Below, piece by piece: positions 56,401 to 64,000 of a stretch of 64,000 nt of DNA (positions within the stretch are counted from its first letter, which is position 1; every line of letters begins with the position of its first letter). Location of the stretch: contig VBKY01000029.1 of assembly GCA_005879255.1 (NCBI GenBank), positions 1-64,000 on the forward strand. Reading direction: 5' to 3'. The notes below the pieces were generated by a model. That model searched no databases and was not told the DNA's origin. It was given only the letters and a program-made list of their open reading frames with translations. Origin of the DNA: Deltaproteobacteria bacterium (lineage in GTDB: Bacteria; Desulfobacterota_B; Binatia; UBA9968). The position numbers were made by a program, and so were the translations under genes.

Positions 56401-57591
56401 TTATTGGTTAATCTTTGTCACCACTCCCGCGCCGACGGTCCGACCACCTTCACGGATTGCGAACTTTAAACCGTTATCCATGGCGACCGGCGTGATTAAC
56501 TCAATCTCCACGTTAATATTATCACCCGGCATGACCATTTCCGTACCCTCCGGCAATTTCACGACACCGGTCACATCGGTTGTACGAAAGTAGAATTGGG
56601 GCCGATAGCCGTTAAAAAACGGCGTGTGGCGTCCACCCTCTTCCTTGGTGAGCACATAGGCCTCGGCGTTGAAGTTGGTATGCGGCGTAATGCTTCCCGG
56701 CTTTGCCAGCACCTGTCCGCGTTCGACATCCTCGCGTTTGGTGCCGCGCAGGAGGACTCCGATATTGTCGCCGGCCTGCCCTTCATCAAGCAGCTTGCGG
56801 AACATTTCGACGCCCGTCGCGACCGTCTTTTGAGTGGCTTTAAAACCGACGATTTCAATTTCCTCGCCGACTTTGACGATACCGCGCTCGACACGACCGG
56901 TAACGACGGTGCCGCGACCGCTAATCGTAAAAACATCTTCGACGGGCATAATGAAAGGCTTATCAACTTCGCGAACCGGTTCCTGAACGAAGGAATCGAT
57001 TGCGTCCATGAGCTTTAAGATGGCTCCCTCGCCCAGCTCGGAGGTATCGCCTTCAAGAGCCTTCAACGCGCTACCGACGACGATCGGCGTGTCGTCGCCC
57101 GGAAATTTGTACTTGGTAAGTAGCTCGCGAACTTCGAGCTCAACGAGCTCCAATAGCTCTTTATCGTCAACCATGTCGGCTTTGTTAAGAAAGACCACGA
57201 TCGCCGGAACGCCGACTTGGCGCGCCAACAAGATATGCTCACGGGTCTGAGGCATCGGGCCATCCGCGGCAGAGACGACGAGGATCGCTCCATCCATCTG
57301 CGCTGCTCCGGTGATCATGTTCTTAATGTAGTCGGCGTGACCAGGGCAGTCGACATGCGCATAGTGACGCTTGTCGGTTTCGTATTCGACGTGGGCAATG
57401 TTGATGGTGACGCCACGCTCTCGTTCTTCCGGCGCCTTGTCGATCTGATCATACGCGAGAAACTTAGCCTTACCTTGTTTTTCCAGCACTTTTGTAATCG
57501 CTGCGGTCAAGGTCGTCTTGCCATGATCGACATGACCGATCGTGCCGATGTTGAGGTGTGGTTTCTTACGCTCAAACTTCTGTTTGCTCAT
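56401..57591 (-). CDS. tuf: Elongation factor Tu
   Basis: A 396-residue GTPase that brings aminoacyl-tRNA to the ribosome. G1 is [15 protein letters not shown]3 is DCPGHADY, G4 is NKADM. It is the only tuf in the window, in the tufB position behind four tRNA genes; the fusA-rpsJ junction has none. Confidence 0.97.
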   Translation of the reverse strand: MSKQKFERKKPHLNIGTIGHVDHGKTTLTAAITKVLEKQGKAKFLAYDQIDKAPEERERGVTINIAHVEYETDKRHYAHVDCPGHADYIKNMITGAAQMDGAILVVSAADGPMPQTREHILLARQVGVPAIVVFLNKADMVDDKELLELVELEVRELLTKYKFPGDDTPIVVGSALKALEGDTSELGEGAILKLMDAIDSFVQEPVREVDKPFIMPVEDVFTISGRGTVVTGRVERGIVKVGEEIEIVGFKATQKTVATGVEMFRKLLDEGQAGDNIGVLLRGTKREDVERGQVLAKPGSITPHTNFNAEAYVLTKEEGGRHTPFFNGYRPQFYFRTTDVTGVVKLPEGTEMVMPGDNINVEIELITPVAMDNGLKFAIREGGRTVGAGVVTKINQ

Positions 57592-57671
57592 CTCATCCTC
57601 CTATTGATTGCCAGTCAATCATAACTCAAAGTTAAAACTCCCCGCTGACTCAAATGTCAAAGTGGGAGCAA

Positions 57672-57744
57672 AGCCCAGGAGCGGGATTGAACCGCTGACC
57701 TCGTCCTTACCAAGGACGTGCTCTACCGACTGAGCTACCTGGGC
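57672..57744 (-). tRNA. tRNA-Thr (anticodon GGT)
   Basis: Acceptor GCCCAGG/CCTGGGC and anticodon loop TTGGTAA. The 3' CCA is not encoded (TTTG follows), unlike its three neighbours. Confidence 0.95.
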
Positions 57745-57835
57745 ACACCAGTCGATGGCTTTATTGCATATGGCTGATGACTCCGCGCCTGAGGGTCCAG
57801 CGCCATATGCTTCCCGGCATCAGGCATATGCAAAA

Positions 57836-57911
57836 TGGAGCGGGAAACGGGACTCGAACCCGCGACCCCAAGCTTGGAAGGCTTGCGCTCTACCAACTGA
57901 GCTATTCCCGC
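57836..57911 (-). tRNA. tRNA-Gly (anticodon TCC)
   Basis: Acceptor GCGGGAA/TTCCCGC, anticodon loop CTTCCAA, encoded CCA. Confidence 0.95.
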
Positions 57912-57918
57912 GAATAAT

Positions 57919-58003
<85 letters not shown>

Positions 58004-58090
58004 TTTCTCTCTTCACCTCTAAACAATAGTATTGAATACCCTAAAGAGCCTGAGTCGTTTCGACTTTCGCGCACGCCAAGACTACATGGC

Positions 58091-58165
58091 TGGAGCTGGC
58101 GATAGGATTTGAACCTACAACCTGCTGATTACAAATCAGCTGCTCTACCATTGAGCTACGCCAGC
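58091..58165 (-). tRNA. tRNA-Thr (anticodon TGT)
   Basis: Acceptor GCTGGCG/CGCCAGC, anticodon loop TTTGTAA, encoded CCA. First tRNA of the Thr-Tyr-Gly-Thr cluster before tuf, the same order as upstream of E. coli tufB. Confidence 0.95.
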
Positions 58166-58333
58166 CTGGCCCCATCAATGTTCATACGCGCCAGCGCAAA
58201 TGCTGCAAATCCGCCAATAGGTCGGCAGCGGAAAGGATTACTTACATCTGGTTGACCTGCTAAACTACGGAATCATTCGCGGTTAAGGGCAAACGACGAC
58301 ACCAAGGCGCCTTTCCCCTTATGCAAACGGGTA

Positions 58334-58362
58334 TTTAAACCACCTTCAGGCCATTATGTCAA
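58334..58362 (-). promoter_or_regulatory. Sigma70-type promoter of the tRNA-tuf-ribosomal super-operon
   Basis: On the minus strand a perfect TTGACA (58362-58357) is followed after 17 bases by TTTAAA (58339-58334, four of six matches to TATAAT). It lies between the rlmB stop and the first tRNA, about 170 bp before tRNA-Thr, with no gene between. Confidence 0.75.
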
Positions 58363-58408
58363 CAGGCATGACTCCAAATCAACTAAAATACTGTGGCATG
58401 GGCTTTGG

Positions 58409-59185
58409 CTATGGCTTTTTTTCCGCCACAACGTGCGCGCCGTGGCGCATTTGGCGCAGTAGCTCGTATAGGAAAACCGCCCCAGCTACTGCCACGTTGA
58501 GTGATCCAACTTTCCCCAACATTGGAATCGAGACCAAAAAGTCACATTCCCGTAAATTGACCGGCCGAACGCCCCTGCCCTCGCTCCCTAGGACAAGTGC
58601 CAATTTCGACGGATATTGCCGGTCGTAGACGCTCTCCCGGCTTTGCGCGTCGAGCCCAACGATCCAGTAACCATATTCCTTTAGAATCCCAATGGTGCGC
58701 CGCAGGTTGGTGACTTTTACGATTTTGACATGGTGCGCCGCTCCAGCTGACGCTTTAACGACGATCGGGGTTACCGCCACTGAGCGGTCCTTGGGAATCA
58801 CGATGTGGCGGACGCCGACGGCTTCAGCGGTTCGCAATAGAGCACCGAAGTTTCTCGGGTCCGTCAAACCATCGAGGATCAATATCCATTCCGAATTCGT
58901 GGAGGTTGAAATCCCTTGGAGCAAATCTGCAAATGCTGAGTAGCGGTAAGGCTCAACGATTGCCACCACGCCCTGATGTCGGTGCCCTTCAGCCAACTGG
59001 TCGAGCCTCTTAGAGTCCACAGATAGGATGCGCAAACCAAATCGCCCAGCTTCTCGTCTAATCAACTGTAAAGCACTCCGGTCGGAACCATTTGAGATGA
59101 GCAGCTCGGAAATGTCATCGGCTGACGCTTTCAGTTTTTCGAGAATCGGATTGACGCCGAACACTATGTTTTGGCTTTTTCCCAT
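58409..59185 (-). CDS. rlmB: 23S rRNA (guanosine-2'-O-)-methyltransferase RlmB-type
   Basis: A 258-residue SPOUT-class methyltransferase. The N-terminal RNA-binding domain (VFGVNPILEKLK) is followed by the knotted domain with the three SpoU motifs: LDGLTDPRNFGALLRTAEAV, LVLGSEGRGV and LVSIPMLGKVGSLNVAVAG. ATG 59185 (MGKSQNIVFG) fits the family start better than the one seven codons earlier. RlmB methylates G2251 in E. coli; other TrmH-family targets are possible. Confidence 0.88.
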   Translation of the reverse strand: MGKSQNIVFGVNPILEKLKASADDISELLISNGSDRSALQLIRREAGRFGLRILSVDSKRLDQLAEGHRHQGVVAIVEPYRYSAFADLLQGISTSTNSEWILILDGLTDPRNFGALLRTAEAVGVRHIVIPKDRSVAVTPIVVKASAGAAHHVKIVKVTNLRRTIGILKEYGYWIVGLDAQSRESVYDRQYPSKLALVLGSEGRGVRPVNLRECDFLVSIPMLGKVGSLNVAVAGAVFLYELLRQMRHGAHVVAEKKP

Positions 59186-59254
59186 CGATTCAACCTCGTC
59201 CCCCAAAAGTCAGGAATTTACAATGAATGAACCACCAGCTAACATGCCGACACT

Positions 59255-60448
59255 GTGAAACGAAAGACCCTTTGCCGCTATCTCGTCGCCGAAGTGATTC
59301 CGCCTTTTTTTCTCGGACTCTTGGCGTTTACGTGCATCTTATTGATCGGGCGGATACTAAGACTCATTGAGCTCGTGGTCACGCGCGGCGTTCCCTTATT
59401 GCAGATTGGCAAACTCTTCGCGCTCATTCTACCTACCTTTTTGGAGATGACCGTCCCTATGGCTTTCCTGCTGGCGATCCTTCTGGGTCTTGGCCGAATG
59501 TCCAACGACCAGGAACTCTTGGCGATGAAAGCCTCGGGAGTCAGTGCGCCGCAAATTCTCGGGCCTATCGCTCTAGTCGGCTTAGTGGTGGCCTTGATCA
59601 CGCTGGGATTGACTATGTTCGCCCGTCCAACGGCGAACTTTGCGCTAAAAAAAGAGCTTTACAACATTGCGAGAAACCGTGTCGGAACCGCCCTCCGGGA
59701 AAAGGTATTCAACGACGATTTTCCGCAGATCCTGATATACGTAGAAGAATTAGTGCCGCCGGGAAACACTGCCCAGGGGGTGTTAATTGTCGACAAGCGC
59801 GATCAGACCCGGGAGGATATCATTTTCGGTAAGGTTGCTCGCATCACTACGGATGAGGAAACAAATACCTTGGGACTTAGGCTCTTCGACGGGTCCGTCT
59901 ACGAGCGAGAAAGAAATCGGCCGGGTTTTAGCCAAACTCGCTTTAACATTTACGATCTCAAGTTCGACCTTGATGAGCTTGTCGGGCCGGTGCGCCAAAA
60001 AGAAGCTGGCCCCAAAGAAATGCCGATCACCGAGCTCCTCAATGCAATCGAGGCAAAGGGAAGCGCTGGTGGTAAAACGATCGCTGAACGCATGGAACTG
60101 CATCAGCGCATCGCTTTCGCGTTCGTCCCGCTCGTGTTTTGTCTTTTGGGAGTGTCCTTGACCCTATTGCCGCGTACGTCACGAGCCAACCGTTCGTGGG
60201 GTTTTATGCTCTGCACATTCTGGCTCATGACTTATTACACCCTGCTCTCCCTCGGCAAGGCGCTCGGTGATAAAAGTATTCTCCATCCTATTCCGGCCCT
60301 CTGGCTTCCCAACCTCGTTGTCGGTGGGATCGGCGCTCATTTCTTTAGACAAGCGCAACGTGAAACACCGCTTTTCCTTCCACAAATGGTTGAACGAGCC
60401 GCTATCTGGGTCGGCGACTTCATAGGAAAACTCCGACGCCGCAAGTAG
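59255..60448 (+). CDS. lptF: LPS export permease LptF
   Basis: A 397-residue inner-membrane subunit of the LptB2FG exporter, starting at GTG 59255. Three N-terminal membrane helices (AFTCILLIGRILRLIELVV, MTVPMAFLLAILLGLGRMSN with the coupling region DQELLAMKASGVS) are followed by a periplasmic jellyroll of about 130 residues and three C-terminal helices. It is divergent from rlmB and overlaps nothing; lptG follows 14 bases later. Confidence 0.9.
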   Translation: MKRKTLCRYLVAEVIPPFFLGLLAFTCILLIGRILRLIELVVTRGVPLLQIGKLFALILPTFLEMTVPMAFLLAILLGLGRMSNDQELLAMKASGVSAPQILGPIALVGLVVALITLGLTMFARPTANFALKKELYNIARNRVGTALREKVFNDDFPQILIYVEELVPPGNTAQGVLIVDKRDQTREDIIFGKVARITTDEETNTLGLRLFDGSVYERERNRPGFSQTRFNIYDLKFDLDELVGPVRQKEAGPKEMPITELLNAIEAKGSAGGKTIAERMELHQRIAFAFVPLVFCLLGVSLTLLPRTSRANRSWGFMLCTFWLMTYYTLLSLGKALGDKSILHPIPALWLPNLVVGGIGAHFFRQAQRETPLFLPQMVERAAIWVGDFIGKLRRRK

Positions 60449-60462
60449 AATTGAGGTCGCGC

Positions 60463-61572
60463 GTGACAAATCGACTCCAGGTTGGATTTCTCCCTGTTGG
60501 CAGCATCCTTGACCGCTATTTGGCGGCGGGATTTATGCGGGTATTCTATCTCAGTTTGGCCGTCATCATTTCGCTCTACGTTACCGTCGATTTTTTCGAT
60601 CGCATCGGCACGCTTTTAGATTCTGGCGCAACCCTCTCCACCATCGCGCGGTACTTTTTTTATAAAGCTCCGCTCTCGATCTCCCGCGTGATCGGTTTCG
60701 CCACGCTTTTTTCCACCTTATTTTGCCTGGGCATGTTGGCGCGAACGCACGAGATCACGGCGATCCGCTCCAGCGGTATCACCATACAGCGGATTGCCCT
60801 ACCGCTGTTGCTCCTTTCGATGGTTATCTGTGGCTTTACCTTTGTTTGGAATGAAACCCTCGTTCCCGTCTTTGCGCACAACGCACAAAATATTTACAAG
60901 ACCGAAATTAAGAACAAACAGCAGCAAAGTCTTCTGGGTACTCATGACATTTGGATCCGTGGTGAGGGCAGCTTTATCAATATAGATAATTTTGACACTC
61001 GGACTAGTGTTTTGGAGAACGTCACGGTGTTCGTTCTTAACCGAGACTTCACTCTGCGCGCGCTCGTGGAAATTCCCCGAGCTCAATGGACTCGCGACGG
61101 CTGGCGAACCAGCGAAGCTACGGAGTGGAACATTCTAGCGGACGGAAAAATGGTTCGTGGGGAAGCCAAGCCCGTCCTGCCACTTACCGAGACGCCGGAA
61201 GATCTAAAACTATTGGCTCGTGATGCCGAGGAATTTACCTTCTTTGATTTGCAAAAACAGATCGCAGATATGAAAAGCAAGGGAATTGACACGACTTCCT
61301 ACGAAGTGGACCTGCAGATAAAATTGGCATTGCCGTTCATTTCTCCCTTGATGGTCCTGCTCGCGATCCCGTTCGCACTGAAGCGACAGATGAGCGGCAG
61401 CATTTCGTTGAGTTTCGGCGTTGCGATGGTCATCGGCTTTGGGTACTGGGTACTCACCGCCTTCTGCGTGTCTCTCGGACATGGCGGAGCTTTACCGTCG
61501 TGGATATCGGCGTGGACGCCCAATGCTATTTTTGCGATGATCGGATTTTTCTTTTTCACGACCGAAGTATAA
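60463..61572 (+). CDS. lptG: LPS export permease LptG
   Basis: A 369-residue partner of LptF with the same layout: DRYLAAGFMRVFYLSLAVII at the N-terminus, ARTHEITAIRSSGITIQRIA as the coupling helix, a periplasmic jellyroll (about 120-270) and C-terminal helices (LMVLLAIPFALKRQMSGSIS). I chose GTG 60463, which has TTGAGG six bases upstream, over the TTG at 60451. LptF and LptG pull lipopolysaccharide out of the inner membrane and feed the bridge ending at LptD, also encoded in this window. Confidence 0.9.
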   Translation: MTNRLQVGFLPVGSILDRYLAAGFMRVFYLSLAVIISLYVTVDFFDRIGTLLDSGATLSTIARYFFYKAPLSISRVIGFATLFSTLFCLGMLARTHEITAIRSSGITIQRIALPLLLLSMVICGFTFVWNETLVPVFAHNAQNIYKTEIKNKQQQSLLGTHDIWIRGEGSFINIDNFDTRTSVLENVTVFVLNRDFTLRALVEIPRAQWTRDGWRTSEATEWNILADGKMVRGEAKPVLPLTETPEDLKLLARDAEEFTFFDLQKQIADMKSKGIDTTSYEVDLQIKLALPFISPLMVLLAIPFALKRQMSGSISLSFGVAMVIGFGYWVLTAFCVSLGHGGALPSWISAWTPNAIFAMIGFFFFTTEV

Positions 61573-61924
61573 TCGACTACGGCAGTACCCCAATCATCGG
61601 GGCGGCACGTTCGATTTACGACGGTCAAATGAGATTTTTATAAACTTGCGGCAAAGCATTCTTACGTGACCGATGCGCGTCAGTATCATCGATACCACTC
61701 AATAAGCGCCTGTCCAAATTAAAAAATGGAAGCAGGAACTCGATTTCTTTTGCCCGATCAGTGCAGGTGTGGTGAAGGACGGACCCAGCGGTGCTGACAA
61801 ATCTGTCGCTCTTTTAAGTACACCAGTTTGGGTTTGGCTCCTTGAGGGAACCGCAAGAAGCTGTCTTCGAAAACGGAATCCCTGCGTGGGTGATTCCGGC
61901 ATTGGCGACCAACCCTGTACGATA
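61573..61924. other. Spacer between convergent lptG and rpsI
   Basis: 352 bases between the ends of two convergent genes. Open frames here overlap rpsI antisense or match nothing recognisable. GGAATC and GATTCC near 61880-61902 form a weak 6-bp hairpin without a U-run. I see no gene and no convincing terminator. Confidence 0.5.
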
Positions 61925-62317
61925 TTACCGCTTGGAGTATTGTGGACGCTTACGCGCCTTGTGCCGGCCATATTTTTTGCGCTCTACTGCGCGTGGATCT
62001 CGAGTGACAAAACCGGCCTTCTTTAGCGGGGAACGAAAATCCGGACTTAGCTGCATCAAGGCGCGGGTAATCCCGTGACGGATGGCGCCTGCCTGCCCCG
62101 AGTTTCCGCCGCCGGCAACATTTACGTCGATATCAAAGTTTCCCCCTGTCTGGGTCACATCGAAGGGTTGGAGCACGATCATCCGAGCCGTTTCACGACC
62201 AAAGTAATCTTGCAAGGATTTATTGTTGATCGTGATTTTGCCTTTTCCCTGCTTAAGAAAGACCCGCGCCACTGAAGTTTTCCGACGTCCCGTTGCCGCA
62301 AATACTTTTTCCGCCAT
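61925..62317 (-). CDS. rpsI: Ribosomal protein S9
   Basis: A 130-residue protein whose C-terminal tail ([14 protein letters not shown]) reaches the P-site t[23 protein letters not shown] and [19 protein letters not shown] are standard. ATG 62317 or the one just before it may be used. Confidence 0.95.
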   Translation of the reverse strand: MAEKVFAATGRRKTSVARVFLKQGKGKITINNKSLQDYFGRETARMIVLQPFDVTQTGGNFDIDVNVAGGGNSGQAGAIRHGITRALMQLSPDFRSPLKKAGFVTRDPRAVERKKYGRHKARKRPQYSKR

Positions 62318-62327
62318 CATCGTACTC

Positions 62328-62753
62328 CTATGCTATGATTGCCAGGGGTTCCGGCTTTTGCGCTTCATGTGGGTGTTCTGGACCCGCATATATCTTAAGC
62401 TTGGTTACCAATTTGCGACTCAAACGGTTCTTCGGCAACATTCCCTTTACCGCAAGTTTCACGAGTTGCTCTGGTTTTTCTTCCAACATTTCCGCCGCAG
62501 TTCTCTCTCTGATGCCGCCGGGATATTCGGTGTGCCGATAATAAATTTTCTTCTCTAGTTTCGTGCCCGTGAGCTTGACGCCGCGCGCATTAATGACGAT
62601 GACGAAGTCTCCTGCGTCCTGGTTCGGCGTAAAAATCGGTTTATTCTTTCCCCGCAAGACTTTGGCGATTTCAGTGGCTAACCGCCCGAGTATTTTTCCT
62701 TGCGCATCGACAACGTACCAGCGCCGCTGGGACAGCGCTTCATGCTTATTCAT
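62328..62753 (-). CDS. rplM: Ribosomal protein L13
   Basis: A 141-residue early-assembly protein ([38 protein letters not shown]). ATG 62753 has GGAGAA nine bases upstream and is preferred over the TTG five codons earlier. rplM-rpsI is the usual pair. Confidence 0.95.
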   Translation of the reverse strand: MNKHEALSQRRWYVVDAQGKILGRLATEIAKVLRGKNKPIFTPNQDAGDFVIVINARGVKLTGTKLEKKIYYRHTEYPGGIRERTAAEMLEEKPEQLVKLAVKGMLPKNRLSRKLVTKLKIYAGPEHPHEAQKPEPLAIIA

Positions 62754-62799
62754 AGCCGCGTTCTCCAATCAAAAATCTCCCCCTAGTGGCGCGCGAGAA

Positions 62800-62876
<77 letters not shown>

Positions 62877-62902
62877 GATATTAGCTTCCTAGCCGCGCCT
62901 TG

Positions 62903-62977
62903 TGGTGGGCGGTACAGGATTTGAACCTGTGACCCCCGGCTTGTAAGGCCGATGCTCTCCCGCTGAGCTAACCGCCC
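62903..62977 (-). tRNA. tRNA-Val (anticodon TAC)
   Basis: Acceptor GGGCGGT/ACCGCCC, anticodon loop CTTACAA, encoded CCA. 26 bp before tRNA-Asp and probably co-transcribed with it. Confidence 0.95.
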
Positions 62978-63380
62978 CTTCCGCTCGAAACAGCCGATCA
63001 AGATATGCCCGAGGATATTTCGAGACGCTGCATTTCTCTGGCTTGTCCGTGCTGAAAATTGCAAAAAACGCCTGGCTCACGAAATCAAGCAAGATTTTCC
63101 ACGCCTTGAATTTCGCGGCCCAGAAGGAGCTTTGGTCTTTTTTTGCTTTTCGTTAGTTCTCTTCTCGTTGGGGTTACACTGCGAACGAGCCCAAACGACG
63201 AAATGTTTATCACTTTGTCACTCGTCATTGGCCGCCACAATTAGGTTCTCGTAAAATTTTGTCGATACTCGTCCTAACCGACCCGGGTAGTTGATGGATA
63301 TATCGGACGAGCGCGGTTGTGGTTTCCCCGAGAGCCTACGCGATGCTTCGGCACAATCGAATGCAATTTTATAACAGCAC
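62978..63380. other. Non-coding spacer upstream of the tRNA-Val/Asp-rplM unit
   Basis: About 400 bases between the lon terminator and tRNA-Val with no supported gene. It must hold the promoter for the tRNA-Val/Asp-rplM-rpsI unit, but no pair of strong -35/-10 boxes stands out. Confidence 0.5.
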
Positions 63381-63410
63381 GAATGCCGGGTGTCAAACCA
63401 CCCGGCATTC
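63381..63410 (-). terminator. Hairpin terminator after lon
   Basis: A perfect 12-bp stem, GAATGCCGGGTG with CACCCGGCATTC, and a 6-base loop, about 20 bp after the lon stop. The downstream minus-strand sequence (GTGCTGTTATAAAATT) is only moderately U-rich, so it may pause or protect the 3' end as well as terminate. Confidence 0.7.
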
Positions 63411-63429
63411 TAAACGTTGAGCTGGGAAA

Positions 63430-64000
63430 CTATTGGGGCAGAATTTCAGAAGCGGGGACTTCGTCAACCTTTTCTGTAAATGGCGGCCTTTCGTCTTTAG
63501 ATTGGGCCTCGACGGCAACATTGCGAAATAGGTTGTCTGGATCATTAACCACAAGGGCCTTTTTCAGGACCTGATCCATGTGGGAAACCAGTTCCAGTTC
63601 AACCGTTTTGAGAACCGTCGCAGGAATTTCCTCGATGTCTTTTTCGTTCTCCGCGGGAATCAGGACCTTCTTGATTCCGGCACGGTGGGCGGCCAAGACT
63701 TTTTCCTTCAGTCCGCCGATCGGCAGAACGGTTCCGCGCAAAGTAATTTCCCCGGTCATGGCCAGATCATTATGAACTGGAATCTTCATCAGTGCGGAAA
63801 CCAGAGAAGTCGCCATGGTGATGCCCGCCGATGGGCCGTCCTTCGGAATGGCACCCTCCGGTACATGAATATGCACGTCAAGTTTCTGATAAAAATCCTT
63901 CTCCAAACCCAACTCGGCAGCGCGCGAGCGAACATAACTCATCGCCGCCTGTGCGGACTCTTGCATCACATCGCCGAGCTTTCCGGTAATGATCAGCTGG
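63430..64000 (-). CDS. lon: ATP-dependent protease Lon (C-terminal part)
   Basis: The last about 190 codons of Lon; the gene continues past the right edge. The proteolytic domain holds the catalytic Ser in [15 protein letters not shown] and the catalytic Lys in [17 protein letters not shown], followed by [13 protein letters not shown]. An acidic tail ([20 protein letters not shown]) of about 25 residues extends beyond the usual end. The AAA+ part is outside the window. Confidence 0.92.
   Translation of the reverse strand, partial: QLIITGKLGDVMQESAQAAMSYVRSRAAELGLEKDFYQKLDVHIHVPEGAIPKDGPSAGITMATSLVSALMKIPVHNDLAMTGEITLRGTVLPIGGLKEKVLAAHRAGIKKVLIPAENEKDIEEIPATVLKTVELELVSHMDQVLKKALVVNDPDNLFRNVAVEAQSKDERPPFTEKVDEVPASEILPQ

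Noticed and set aside
61699..62078. Open frames around the end of rpsI
   Set aside because: They overlap rpsI antisense or lie in non-coding spacer, and no recognisable protein is encoded.

Overview
The window is about 64 kb of a Gram-negative bacterial chromosome of moderate GC content. It carries genes for lipopolysaccharide export (lptD, lptF, lptG), O-antigen-type ABC exporters, a heptose phosphatase family, the core ribosomal/transcription gene cluster and most of a trp operon. The zinc-type S14, L33 and L36, the gene order tRNA4-tuf-rpmG-tRNA(Trp)-secE-nusG-rplKAJL-rpoBC-rpsLG-fusA-rpsJ...rplQ, and several kinds of intergenic filler repeat suggest an uncultured deltaproteobacterial-type lineage (Binatota or a related group). 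That placement is an impression from gene content; no phylogeny was run.

Layout. Positions 1-10,500 hold a rearranged surface-polysaccharide locus on the minus strand. It has three copies of a GmhB-like phosphatase gene spaced about 5 kb apart, an intact Wzm/Wzt exporter, a decayed second exporter, a third exporter remnant, a sulfotransferase/coiled-coil protein that stops where a glycosyltransferase domain would begin, a secreted subtilase-like protein, and a separate gene resembling only its N-terminal domain. A family 2 glycosyltransferase follows on the plus strand (10.6-11.5 kb). Positions 11.5-22.3 kb read leftwards as argS, a SPOR protein, trpD-trpC-trpF-trpB-trpA, folC and lptD. Positions 22.3-26.2 kb hold accessory genes: a small membrane protein, a MORN-type protein, KptA, a 3-hydroxyisobutyrate dehydrogenase-type enzyme, a cupin and a cytochrome c. 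Positions 26.4-58.4 kb are one long co-directional ribosomal super-operon with a good promoter at its upstream end (58.35 kb) and a hairpin terminator at its downstream end (26.4 kb). Positions 58.4-64 kb hold rlmB, divergent lptF-lptG, rplM-rpsI with tRNA-Asp and tRNA-Val, and the 3' end of lon.

The most unusual feature is a set of short deletions that break the reading frames of genes expected to be essential or intact. By comparison with the protein families, secY lacks about 73 nt, rplO about 35 nt, rpoC about 14 nt and trpD about 26 nt. The decayed exporter has three further lesions. In each core gene both halves are well conserved and the missing nucleotides bring the gene back to the normal family length. 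Assembly or consensus error is the leading explanation. Real lesions would be remarkable, and the reads would decide.

The second theme is DNA-level patchwork: perfectly matching segments of 123-167 bp shared between gmhB copies, chimeric gene junctions, a 127-bp terminal-inverted-repeat element inside the alpha ribosomal operon, and palindromic GTTCAA-type repeats between trp genes, one of which supplies the last codons and stop of trpA.
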